64,000 nt of DNA from Trileptium ribeirensis (lineage: Eukaryota; Nematoda; Enoplea; Enoplida; Thoracostomopsidae): the NCBI GenBank assembly GCA_030248225.1, contig JASANE010016403.1, positions 1 to 64,000 of the forward strand. Reading direction: 5' to 3'. Below, piece by piece: positions 35,622 to 46,046 of this stretch. How positions within the stretch are numbered: the stretch's first letter is position 1; the number at the start of each line of letters is the position of its first letter. The notes under the pieces are model-generated. The model had not been told where the DNA came from. It ran no database searches and saw only the letters and a program-made list of their open reading frames with translations. A program made the position numbers and the translations under genes.

Positions 35622-36396
35622 ATAACGCCCGGACGTCACAAGAATCAGCAATTCACAATAATTCCTATAAACGAAATTGTGGAGATTAATAATATTCGAG
35701 ACCTCGATATAACGTATACTGAACTGGCGCGACAAACTATTGATAATGATTCAACTCTCAAGCACCTTGTTCGACGACGTTTATTAGCTAACTACAAGGA
35801 TTGCGAGTGCGGCCAACCCTGTTACCTAGCAAAGCGTGGAGATTTCGGTAGGTGTGACGACTGGGAATGGCGATGTTCAAATCACCCCACTTGTCGAAAA
35901 AAATATTCGATCCGGCAAGGATCTTTTTTCGCTAGTCATCACATTTCTCTTGGAAATGCAATTTTATTAATTCAAGCCTACATCGACAAACAGACTACAA
36001 CATGGATTCAAAAGCAATTACATGTTAGTAAAAATACCGTCATCGATTGGTATAACTATTGCCGAGACATTGCGGTTGCATTCGACAGGGACTACTGGCA
36101 GTATCTGCGATTGGGAGGCCCTGGTGTTGACGTTGAGATTGACGAATCTATTTTTTTTTCGGCAAAAATATCATCGTGGTTTACGTCGACGAAAACATGG
36201 CTGGGTTCTTGGTATGATCGAGCGACATTCTCAAAGGTGTCTTCTCTTCCCAGTCAACAACCGACAAATTCCAACAGTAATCCCATTAATTATTCAACAT
36301 GTTTTACCTGGAACCCGAATCCTCAAGGGGAATTTTTCGCTCAACTACATGCTCTTTATCCATTATAAATGTAAGATATCTTGCATTTGTCTATAA
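35622..36396 (+). pseudogene. Merlin/IS1595-type transposase, frameshifted
   Basis: The frame is open from 35622. It shows a zinc-ribbon-like segment CECGQPCYLA...WRCSNHPTCRKK (35805-35900), SIRQGSFF, a helix-turn-helix-like TWIQKQLHVSKNTVIDWYNYCRDI and VEIDESIFF, the first catalytic Asp block of ISXO2/Merlin transposases. A run of T at about 36150-36159 is followed by a frame change. The continuation RQKYHRGLRRRKHGW, MIERHSQRCLL and IQHVLPGTRI is in the next frame (to 36396), so one base was gained or lost in the homopolymer. After PGT the expected second Asp and the C-terminal acidic residue are not found. The 5' start codon is unclear; a first exon or upstream ATG may be missing. Confidence 0.82.
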
Positions 36397-36431
36397 TAGT
36401 CAATAATGTTCTAATAGTCAATAGCAAAATA

Positions 36432-36494
36432 TACTTAGCCTAAGCCTAACCCTAAGCCTAAGCCTAAGACTGAGCCTAAGCCTAAGCCTAAGTC
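36432..36494. repeat. Telomere-like CCTAAG array inside Merlin, 3' side
   Basis: About ten units, mostly CCTAAG or close variants (CCTAAC, ACTGAG), run directly into a perfect G6/C6 hairpin. On the opposite strand the unit is TTAGGC. It is bounded on both sides by the Merlin element, so it is not a chromosome end. Confidence 0.85.
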
Positions 36495-37290
36495 GGGGGG
36501 CTGCCGCCCCCCGAACCCCCCGCACTAAGCTGTTACTCCCACAAAGCAAATTTCTCAAATTTAATTTTTTATAAATTCACGTATTTGCCCATAATTTCTT
36601 ACAATATCAAAATTTTGCAACGAAATTGCCTCCATTCAACTCCTCTCGTCATTCCGCGTCTAATGGTATATAATATGTCCGTGTTATTACGAAAAAATTT
36701 TTTTTCATTTTTTTCCATAATTACGGAATTACCCTGCATCACTTACCCACATTGCCCCAACTTCCCCATCACTAAACTTTATAACGATTTTTTGTTATCA
36801 TATGAAAGCCTATTAAATTCCACATTGTATGGTGAAGACCTCATCCAAATCCATCACTCCTTTCAAAAGTTATAGTCAATTTTCTAAAAATCGTCACTTC
36901 TTAAAATGTTCATTTTTTGAAAAACCCCTTTTTAGGGGTACCCTGGGGACTTACCCTTTGATCCTAGAGCCTCAAAACCATTCTAAATCGAAAGAGCGGA
37001 CGTTTTTTACCCATGGCGGGATTAAGGGGGGGTAGAATCTTTGAGCGAAGCGAAGGCGGCTTAAGTTTGAAAAAAAGCCTACAAAAGCCAAAAAGCAACC
37101 CATCCTAAATCATAGAATAATGAGTTCAACATCAAGGTTTATGTTTCCAAAAGGGGCGAACCTGATCACGAAGTGATCTCTTTTGGGGGTGAGAGATGAT
37201 TGGGGGTACAGAGACTATGGGGGCATAGTTTCCAAAAGATGGGTGCTATAGCAAGCGTAAAATAATTTTCCCCCCAACTGGGATTGGGCC

Positions 37291-37298
37291 AAAGATTG
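37291..37298. repeat. Merlin target-site duplication, right copy
   Basis: AAAGATTG, identical to 35284-35291. Confidence 0.85.
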
Positions 37299-39966
37299 GA
37301 TGTTATCTGTCCTGTCATGCTACAAGTACTAAATATATACCAATATTTGACCATCGGCAACAGTGTTGTAAATTGACAATGTCTGTTCTTGGGTTTTTAG
37401 CGTTATTTTGGCTGGCCGGACCGATTTACGCAATGACTGATTTGACAGCTCTCTGTGCCCTTTAGTTATGTGCGAAGCTCGATTCCTGCACCCACCACCC
37501 CCCCGAAAAGAGATCCATTTGAGCTTGGGTCGGGCACTAGGAGGCCTGGGAAATCACATTTTGTTGTGTCACGACAACTGGTGTAGACATGTGGATCAAA
37601 TTGCTGTAATTTTGTATAGGAAATAAGCTTATCTAAGATTATTTCGAATGCTTTGCTGCGCCGCTGTCCCAGGATGTAAGAGTAAAAATGTGAAAAAAGA
37701 GTTTTTAATCTTACCATAGGACTCATAATACACGAAAACGGCAATACGTCTGCAACCGCTCGAGCTATATGGATGTTGTTGGTCTCATTTTGTACACCAA
37801 TTTATCCTCATTAAATCCATAATTGCGCAATAAGCTGGTATTTATAATTAATTATCTCCTTAACTGTTCAAGCAAGATGGCTGATATTCGACGTTGGTAT
37901 TATATATCTAGTTCCCTTGGTTGTACATGGGCGCGTTGGGTATTACGGTATTGTGTCGAAACATGAAATTGACTCATGTACATTGTAAACTGTTACAAAA
38001 GTATACTCAGAATGCATGTTACCACTGGTCTAAAATTTCGTAGCGAAGGAAAATAGAGAGTGCTGGAGCTGGCTAAGACTGCATTAGAGTGGTTTTTAAA
38101 GTTTTAAGTTGAGCTTCCTGAGTTCCCTTTAAAATGCCAAGATAACAATACAATTGAAATACGTTAATGGAACACTGTTCTATGTTCCCGCAAATCAGAA
38201 CAGTACGACCATTTATTTGTTCCGCAGGTGACTAAAAAGAGGAAATGTTTTGAATTTTAGAAATAACAATCTTGAAATATTTTGCACTGTACTCTTAGCG
38301 GTTGCCCTAATACAGTTGCTTTATCTTATTGAGCAGCCCCCAAAAATTTAGACTGTTTGAAGCCTCTGCGTACAACTAAACTGAAAAATTGATAATTTGA
38401 ATATTTTGGTCCTGAGATTTAGCTGTTGTTAGTTACCACTACAGCTTACTGCAGGGTTAAGCATGTACTTAATGTTGAAACAGTGAAACCAACACATTTA
38501 ATAGTTAAACCATATAATACCATCTTTCAAGCAAAAAAGCAAAAATTTAGTCAATTTTGAACATCAACCTTTTGTGTACTTTTTATAGATTGGCTCATCG
38601 TTCGAGCAGGGCTATTGTGAGAAAAATTTGGGTATAAAATTATACGCAATTGTCGCAACTCTAGTTCTCTACGCTCGCTGTTTTTGATAAATTTGGCAAA
38701 GTCATTGTACTGCAGTAGTAACAACAACAAATAAGTCTATTAACCAAACGCCTACTGATAACCAGAAAGTCAGCGTAATGAGGTTTGTATCAGGCTATAA
38801 GGCTATCATTGCGAGTTCGAAACTTAGGCAATGGCTTATATATTGTATGCGTACCAGTAACAAAGTTTTTACGCATAAAAATAAAATTTGATATCTTTGT
38901 AACATAGAATATCATCTTAATAAACTGGTATTTGGCCGGAAAGATAATAATTCCGGCCACAGTAATAAGCGTCAGAAGATATACAAAGAGAAAGGGTGAA
39001 GGGATTAAATACATTTTCAATCATAGATTTCTAGTATACTGCAAAATTGACATAATTCAACTTTATTTAGTGCCGTACGAAAACTTCGAGAGTCGCGGGC
39101 AGCCACCAAGCTTCCCGAACCACAGCTTGATAATTGTTTCCATGGGTCTGTAACACGCACTGCAAGACTATATTTTAACACGTTTCACAAAACCTTAGGT
39201 AATCTTTCATAACAATAATTTTATTTTAAAGCGTTCAATTCTAGTATAGACAGAGCATCTGTTTATAAAGCAAACAACCTCAAAGCATTAAATTATGCGT
39301 TAACCATCTGAGATACGTTTGATTTAGTAATTCAGCTGCGGAGATCAAATGTCTACATCAATATCTTCCTATTCAAATTAGTAGTAGTTCTGGCTGGAAT
39401 ATCCGCACTGTGTTATCTTTTGATTTTACTGGCTTACTTTTGTTGTGGCAATGCTTGATAATTGATTTTAGATCCATGCAATTTCAACTCTTATTGCTTT
39501 TGATGTATTACAAATGTCTGTACCTCCGCAGCTTTTGTAATTTGCTAGTGCACTTCTGCCAGAATACCTTTTGCTTATTGCTTCAGTTTCATAAGAAATG
39601 ATATATGTTTTTAAAATTTAGGAATTTTTTAATGATATGCCCGAAATATAATCAAAAACAACCCCTCCGTTTAATTTATTGGAGACAATTAAAGTTTTCA
39701 AAAGAATGTATAACACGACGTTGTTGTAGTTTAGCACTGGGGTCTATTTATTGGCGGCAAAGAATTGATTCATCTTAGTGGGGAATCGGACAGCCGAACG
39801 AGTAAAACAGGCTCGAAGACGTTTTGCTGTGGATCGGTCGCATTTATGAGCGGTTGGTGTACATTTTCTTGTATTAAGGCCACGCATTTGTACATTTTTA
39901 TCATTTTGCTGCGTTGACGTTTTTTATACCATCCATTTGAAAGTGATCCATAGACTTACAATTTTG
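37299..39966. other. LRAT-like gene intron; no exon recognised
   Basis: AT-rich. Near 37780-37880 there is a word set (GTTGGTCTCATTTTGTACACC) related to the about 165-bp repeat family. A box-B-like GCGAGTTCGAAAC occurs at 38811 without a convincing partner. No segment encoding the expected HWAVY block was found. Confidence 0.4.
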
Positions 39967-40055
39967 CAGTGCCCGCTAGAAAAGACTGCTACTAGCTGTA
40001 TGCTATAATCCTGTTGGTTCGCTCGAAAGGTGACAGTCGTCTTTAGAGCATACTG
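39967..40055. mobile_element. Small MITE-like foldback
   Basis: The left arm CAGTGCCCGCTAGAAAAGAC roughly matches the inverse of the right arm, CAGTATGCTCTAAAGACGAC. TA follows the right end. It appears to be a diverged member of the CAGTACTsGC family. Confidence 0.4.
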
Positions 40056-41620
40056 TACGCCATGGGCATGTTTTTAATTTTACCTTCCGAGTATGTTTCT
40101 GAATGTGCAATTGCTATTGGTAATCCAGTTTTCGCTACGGTGAATCGTGATAAAACGGCATAACTGTTGTAATGGTGTTGAGTTAATTCGGTTCAAGCTA
40201 GAGCAAATACGGTACTTTATTTTGCAAAGTTGGAAATTAGCGTCTTGTGTTTTTTGAGTAATTTATTGATGTCTGTGATTGTTGCGTAACGTTGCTAATG
40301 CAAATTAAAATATCTAACTGAGCAAGATGCACGTTTTGGCTTTCGTCGGAGTCCCACTAATTCGAGGTGAGTTGCCGCGATCCCATCGAGTGAGAGTTAG
40401 GACCTAATCAGGAGTCCCTAAATAAGAGTTTTCTATTTTTTAGTTTATCTAAAACGGACTTCCACATCGGTGTAAAAAGTCACTGCGGCGCCCGTGCTGG
40501 ATTTTCTGTAAATTTGTCTTCAAAATTATATGTTACCACTGCACTCTCATTTCACTGAAAATTTTGCCAGAGGGCATGAACCGGGGGTTCCAATTTTGCC
40601 AGTGGTTATTTTGCCAAAAAAATATCAAAGATCATGTCATAAACACTACTAAAACGCTTTCGATGGAGATAAAAGGCTATTTTTAAGCATATTTTGGGAA
40701 AATTTACAAAATTTTTGGCTTCAAGACAGAATTTAAGCCGTGTTGATCAAATTTTATGCCATTTGGGGATGTTTTTACGGAGTAGAAACAAAAATTTTTA
40801 CCCAGAGGCGATAAACCGGGGGAGTCCAAAATTGTGCCAGGGGGCGCACTTGAAAATGCCGGGCCCCACACCCCCAATGTAGATTGCCCAGTACCAGATT
40901 ACTGTTGGTACCACGGCGTTATCAAAAATGTGGTCGGAAATGTGTCAGCGAAAGACTCGCGTTTTAGGAGGAGAGCGCACCGATAGGGATCGCGTTTCGC
41001 CAATTAGGGTCCACCCCTTTTTTCCTTTCACGAAGGCCCACAGCAGTTTTGTCTTATTACTATCAAAGTGTTCAGTACAGCTAAGTATTGCATTTAATGA
41101 ATCATCGTGATTATACTAAAAACAATTCTGGACCCAGTCCTTCAAAGCTTATTATATTTTTATCCTAGGAGTTTCCTGAATTAACGTTAGACGTAACGGA
41201 TCTTAATTATTACCATCAACTTCCTCAAATGGTGTTTGGGCATATTTACTCAATTATCTGCGCAACTACTCTGGCTATGTGGGTAGTATTGGTCTCATGT
41301 TGTAGAGCAATATATACTTTATATAGCTGGTAATAGTGTTGTAATCGCTATTGTCATCATTTATTCTTCAGGGTAGGGTCAAACCGACCGTTTAATGCGC
41401 CCATGAGACCTGAAATACATGAAAACATCAATGTCTCACCACCGCTCGCACTGTACGGGTGTTCTTGCTCTGATTTTTAGAGCAATTCATTCTCTATAAA
41501 AATACATATGGTGTTCCATAATTATAGCCATTAGTTGCGCTACAGGTTTGTGTCAAAATAAGTTTGTACACTGGATCATGAAATCCAAAATATCATTTAG
41601 TGTATGAATTTAATTTACAG
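40056..41620. other. LRAT-like gene intron, continued
   Basis: Non-coding. Around 40560-40870 an AAATTTTGCCAG / ATAAACCGGGGG motif appears twice. A single diverged unit of the about 165-bp repeat lies at 41260-41350. The intron ends in TTTAATTTACAG at 41620. Confidence 0.45.
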
Positions 41621-41857
41621 AATTTTTTAGATCTTGCCGAAATTCGCAGGGATGATATATTTGAAGTTGCGCTCGACAGTCTATGTCGTGTCAACAATTC
41701 AAAGGATCACAGCTTATCGCCGTTGAAGTACAAAGAAATATGCGGACGTGCAGCAGCAGCGGTCGGCCGTTCCAAATACAACCTTATCAATTACAACTGC
41801 GAACACTTCACAAATTGGTGTCGCTATGACGTTCATATTAGTGATCAAGTACATGAG
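41621..41857 (+). CDS. LRAT/HRASLS-like protein, catalytic-cysteine exon
   Basis: After a good acceptor (TTTACAG, 41620) the frame gives 79 residues: FEVALDSLCRVNNSKDHSLSPL, CGRAAAAVGRSKYNLINY, NCEHFTNWCRYDV and ISDQVHEV. NCEHF is the hallmark active-site Cys motif of the LRAT/PLAAT family. RVNN(S)xD and the SDQV ending match the family on both sides of it. The exon ends at GAG followed by GTTAGT (41857/41858), phase 0, compatible with the phase of exon 1 (34811-34945). The intermediate exon with HWAVY and any C-terminal membrane anchor were not seen. Family assignment is firm for this exon. Whether the gene is intact is unknown. Confidence 0.82.
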
Positions 41858-42184
41858 GTTAGTTGATCGCACCATTTATATTTTCATACCTTGTGCTCTG
41901 AGAAGAAAATTTATCATAATATTTCCATCATTGTGAAATTGATCGGATCTATTTTTACGATTAACTCTGCCGAGTAAACAATGACAATAGCAACATACCG
42001 TTTTCACCTCTATAGAGTATATTGCTCTACAAATAATTGAGACCAATAACATCTATATAATTCGAGCGGGTACTTGCATATTACCGTTTTCGTGATTTTG
42101 GGGAACATTTGAAAAACCTTTGGCCCATATCCAACATCCCCAAAGAGGCGCGTGGCGAAACCCATGGCCCGTATTCTTAAAATT
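41858..42184. repeat. Single diverged copy of the about 165-bp repeat
   Basis: CAACATACCGTTTTC, TGAGACCAATAAC, ATTACCGTTTTCGTG and TTGGCCCATATCC recall the array at 23991-24430. Confidence 0.5.
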
Positions 42185-42545
42185 ACTCTCAGGTAATTTT
42201 ACCTTTACCTGCGCGTAGTTTTTATCCTACCCTTATTCTTACTCTCAACTTTCGCATTCTTAAATTGTAGTAGGTATAAGAGTAAAAAATTATCCGGGAG
42301 TAATTCTTAACTTGCGAGTAAAATATTTACTTCCGGATAGGCATATTTAACAGTCCAGTAATTTTTTATCTCAGAGTAACATTTTTACCTGCGGCTAATT
42401 TTGCCCTACCTGCAATGTAATCATTTTACCGCGAGTAATTTTGGACTATCTGCATGTAATTTTGTCCTACCTGCGAGTAGTTATCCTGCAGGTATATAGT
42501 TTTTTACCTGTGAGTAATTTTGTCTTACCTGCAGGTCATTATACA
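42185..42545. repeat. TTACCTGCGAGTAATTTT repeat block, second locus
   Basis: This block of about 360 bp is built from GGTAATTTTACC, TTACCTGCG, GAGTAATTTTG and GCAGGTA words in both orientations, as at 25735-25985. It is strongly self-complementary. Confidence 0.8.
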
Positions 42546-43524
42546 CGGTGAAGGTACGCCATATAGCACTCATAAGAAATAGCATAACGCGGCGAAATTG
42601 GAAAAATCGCTATTTCCGGTAAAGGGTCGACGAACCATAGTCGGGCGCAGAGAGTGGTCCCACAAAATTATGTTCAACAAAGTTGTATAAAATCTCGATG
42701 AGCGGATTCTATCAATTATTCGATGCGAAGCTTATGTCGCCAGATGTGGGCTGCGAAATACCGGTATCCTTATGGCGTGATTTGGCAAAGAACCCTTAAA
42801 ACCTGTTTTATGCCATTTTGACCTGGAACATGGGGTCAGAGCTGGTCACGTTCAACTAAAGGGCACATCGTTATCACATGAACAAAAAATTTGTCGGAAT
42901 CCATCCATCCGAAAATCAGTTAAAAATGACAGCGACAGACAAAAAATTTCAGGGTTTTCCTCCTAGCGGCTCGAGCGGAAACTCCGCTCGCTCCGTTTCA
43001 ATTAACATTACTTGATCGATGTTCCCTCGCCCGAAACACGACACTATTCCAGATGTCTACTATAAAAGGCTCAATAAGTTGTGTATGTTTCTGGATTTTA
43101 ATTTGTTGTGTTGAATGATGTAGTTTCAAATTTTTAAGGCCAATATATGCTAGACTTGTAGGTTTGACCGTGAAAAGATTTTCTGGACCACAGGTCACAC
43201 TGCTCGTTTTGTGATGTAATTTTATTCTTTAGACATTTATGTCATTATTTGGAAAATTATCGCAATTTAAATATTTCGGAATATAGCAAAAAGGATATAG
43301 CAATGTTACATTGCAGCGTCTTTGGCTCGGGATTGGATGGATACTGGACTCATAACCGTTGTAGGAGCTTGGTTTGCAAATTCTCGATGCATTGAGCTTG
43401 TATAACTCTATATGGGAGCCAGATTAGATATGTCTTTTCGCTAATTTTAGAACTTTATTATCGATTTTCGGTTGTAGTTGAATCACGATTAGGATAATCG
43501 CGCTGCTCAACAGTAGTGGGATAG
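42546..43524. other. No gene recognised; probable dispersed repeat
   Basis: 42580-43000 has the moderately GC-rich, non-coding look of the dispersed repeats at 7290 and 19400 (AAAATCAGTTAAAAATGACAG, GGGGTCAGAG) and ends in GCGGAAACTCCGCTCGCTCC. No reading frame of note. Confidence 0.35.
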
Positions 43525-44030
43525 CTAATTGAAGGCAACATCAAACAAGAGCTACTTTAGCTGTCGCCGAAACATTGTCATTGTCAGATCTCTCGATCTA
43601 AGAGGCACAGGAAGAGTGTTCCAAATCACTCGTGCCAAACATAGCTGCAGTCCATACGTGATGGAACCTGCAGTTGCTGTCTGGGGAATAATCGTTCGCT
43701 GTCACATAGACAAAGTTTATCAGTTAAGTAGGAAGGCCCCTTGCCACGAAGACACTTAAAAAGGAGACAAGCACTCTTAAATGTTATCCGTTGCTGTACA
43801 GGTAACCAATGTAGACTACGTAAAATTGGCGTTATGTGATCATAGCGTCGCGTTAGCGTTACTAATCTAGCAGCGCCATTTATAACTCGAGTGAGATACT
43901 TGGTTACTGTTTCAGGGAGTTGACAGAAAAGTGAGTTGCAATAATCAACACGTGATATAACACATACACGGAGCATTATCTCCGCCGTGGCTTTATCAAG
44001 TCTTGGCCTAAGTTTACCTAAAATGTGATG
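43525..44030 (-). pseudogene. CR1/L2-like LINE reverse transcriptase C-terminus
   Basis: On the minus strand, RVCVISRVDYCNSLF, LPETVTKYLTRVINGAARLV, YDHITPILRSLHWLPVQQRI, LLFKCLRGKGPSYL and, after a frameshift near 43650, a VIWNTLPVPLRSRD-type ending follow the order of the region after the reverse transcriptase in CR1/L2/Rex-type LINEs. It is 5' truncated with one frameshift. Upstream RT motifs and endonuclease are absent. Confidence 0.8.
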
Positions 44031-44184
44031 TCATCAACTATAACTTCGGATCGGTTCCCGTAACCTGACTCAATTTGCGAAAGCAGCCATTTTGAATTTC
44101 GCTCTTAGCTACTTTGCATGCAGAAATATTGAGCGGTGCATTGATTAGCTGATTAAATTATTGTGTTAAACGTCTTGTCCTCTG

Positions 44185-44308
44185 CAGTACTCGCCATAAT
44201 GGACCGCTGTTCGCCGTTGCTCGCTCGTGGGAACAATATATTTTGTAATTTAATAGTTTGTTTTTGTTCTCTCGCTTGCAAGACGACAGTCAATTGCAGC
44301 GAGTACTG
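44185..44308. mobile_element. MITE with CAGTACTCGC inverted ends
   Basis: The left end CAGTACTCGCCATAATGGAC is the approximate inverse of the right end (GACTGTCAATTGCAGCGAGTACTG read in reverse, starting CAGTACTCGCTGCAATTGAC). TA follows the right end. It belongs to the same family as 34336 and 45881. Confidence 0.6.
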
Positions 44309-44449
44309 TATATGTTACATTAACAACTGTTGGATTCATTTTGTCTGCATTTCGCAGTGCATATTTCTGCACTGATTCACAACTATTTAACCCAATAACG
44401 TTGCCAGCCAGCAGTCAATACGATTGGAATACTTTTCAGTATAGCTATA

Positions 44450-44628
44450 CAGTCGCGGCCAAAATAAGTGGGGTCGAATTTGAAATCTATCGAAATTTTA
44501 TAATTTTTAAATGTATTTAAATGCGCCAAACCGAAACCGGAATGTGCTGTACAGTCGCGGTCAGAAATAAGTGCAAAATAATCGATCGAAATCGATGGAT
44601 TATTTGCGCTTATTTCTGGCCGCGTCGG
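44450..44628. mobile_element. Tc1-like MITE end(s) with CAGTCGCGGCC termini
   Basis: A lone left end TA-CAGTCGCGGCCAAAATAAG lies at 44448. At 44552-44628 there is a near-perfect 77-bp palindrome. Its left arm CAGTCGCGGTCAGAAATAAG and inverted right arm CGACGCGGCCAGAAATAAG meet at TCGATCGAAATCGA, with TA on both flanks. TA targets and CAGTsGCGG ends are typical of Tc1/mariner-related MITEs. Confidence 0.65.
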
Positions 44629-45880
44629 TACATGACACCGTAGCCGTATTTTCCTTAGTCCTTAATTCACATCGCTTTCTGCACAAGTTTTCGCGCCCGC
44701 ACCAAAAAGTGAGTGCCAACTCCAACTTTATATTAAAATCCAATATAGAAGTTTTAACTTGGGTTTGTGCAGTGATTTACCGTTTTCATATCCGAGAATG
44801 TAACCCTTGTTGTTATGATTGTTTCTTTTTAAATAATTAGCAAAGGCTGTACCAATTTGGTCCAAGTATTCGCAGTACATTGTGACATTGGAAACAATAC
44901 TCATATTTAGGAGAACCATCAAAAGGAGTAATAGGAGTGAATTACTTTTTTTCTGACAGCATAATCATAAATTTTGTCCGTTGTTATTTAGAAAATTGGC
45001 AAGTATTTCTCAAAATTTCAGTGTAGATGTTATTAGTCAGTAGTGCATTTTTCAGCATTATCATTAATCTATTTGAATTGGCCCGCTATTTTAGTAACAA
45101 TGGTTTACAAGAGACTGACCAAACATTTTGAAAATATTCCGTTCACGATTAAGAATAATATAACATATTTTACATTATTGGTGAGTATAATCGATTTTAA
45201 TGAAAAGTGGACAAATTATTGATTGTTCATGTAGCAATGTCTCGTTGATGATGTTAGTCAACACACCGGTTTTATTCTTATGGGTGTGAGTTTGCTTAAA
45301 ACCTACATCGAACTTTTATTGTCAGTAAAGCGATTTGTGTCCTACTAAAAATAACAATATGCTACATATCACGTGAAATATACTATGTAGCTTTAATTAA
45401 CTAAGTTGAGAAATTTAGAAGACTTCACCACTTTGAATTGGTAAATGGTGCGCTTAAACGACGAATACTCGCTTCTGTGGCATTGACAAAAATTCTCGCA
45501 GATGCGGTATTGTCGTAGCTTTTGCAGTGCGATTTCGCTATTCATATGAAAAATTGCTTGTTAAATGTTTAGTAATGGTAAACGTATGGTGGTTTTCAAA
45601 TGATAAAATAGTTGTTTCTTAATTATCCTGTTCCAGTAATTTTTAACCAATAAACCAATACTGATATTTGCACTTATTTTGGAGTTGCAGCTTTTGATGA
45701 CAGTTAATCGCACACAAATAGCGTGCAATGCTTTTCAATTTAGACATGAGTAATTTACAGTGCGATATCCAGCAGAAATGACAACTACTCGGCACAACGT
45801 TACAACTCTACTCGACGGGTGTTTGATGGATCGATGCTCGTTCGAACGGTAACAGTCATGAATGAGCAATGATACTCGTA
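44629..45880. other. No gene recognised
   Basis: AT-rich non-coding sequence. Confidence 0.4.
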
Positions 45881-46046
45881 CAGTATCGGCCAAAAATTAC
45901 TGTTGCTCGCTTGCGATTCGTTCGAGACTGACTCGATATAAATTTATTCCAAAATAGAAATTATTATTAATTTAGCTATGAAATCCCGAGTGAGCCACTC
46001 TCTCGCGACTGGCTCGAAATGCAACAGTCATTTCTTGAATGTACTG
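45881..46046. mobile_element. MITE, TA-flanked, CAGTA inverted ends
   Basis: The left end CAGTATCGGCCAAAAATTAC and the inverse of the right end, CAGTACATTCAAGAAATGAC, both continue into TGTTGC. TA lies directly outside both ends. The interior repeats TCGTTCGAG/GCTCG words as in the element at 34336. Confidence 0.6.

Larger units (their letters stand above)
35292..37290 (+). mobile_element. Merlin DNA transposon, 1,999 bp, complete ends
   Basis: The left end GGCGCAATCCCAGTTGGG and the inverse of the right end GGCCCAATCCCAGTTGGG differ at one base and continue as GGGA on both sides (21 of 22 match). The 8-bp target duplication AAAGATTG flanks both ends. The interior carries a decayed IS1595/Merlin-type transposase (35622-36396), two blocks of telomere-like CCTAAG repeats and a GGGGGG-ctgcc-gCCCCCC hairpin at 36495-36513. 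The element lies in the intron of the LRAT-like gene. Ends are intact, but the transposase is broken, so it could only move in trans. Confidence 0.88.

Noticed and set aside
36432..36494. A real telomere or chromosome end
   Set aside because: The hexamer run is enclosed by the Merlin inverted repeats and target duplications, so it is internal.
38800..38830. tRNA gene suggested by GCGAGTTCGAAAC
   Set aside because: Only a box-B-like word is present; no box A at the right distance and no cloverleaf.
40890..41010. Missing middle exon of the LRAT-like gene
   Set aside because: One frame gives a WYHGV word after a CCAG acceptor, but the phase does not fit the flanking phase-0 exons and the rest does not align.
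43325..43395. tRNA-Met-like sequence (GGACTCATAACC, GGTTTGCAAATTC)
   Set aside because: Words resemble anticodon and T arms, but the stems do not pair. At most a very old tRNA-derived fragment.
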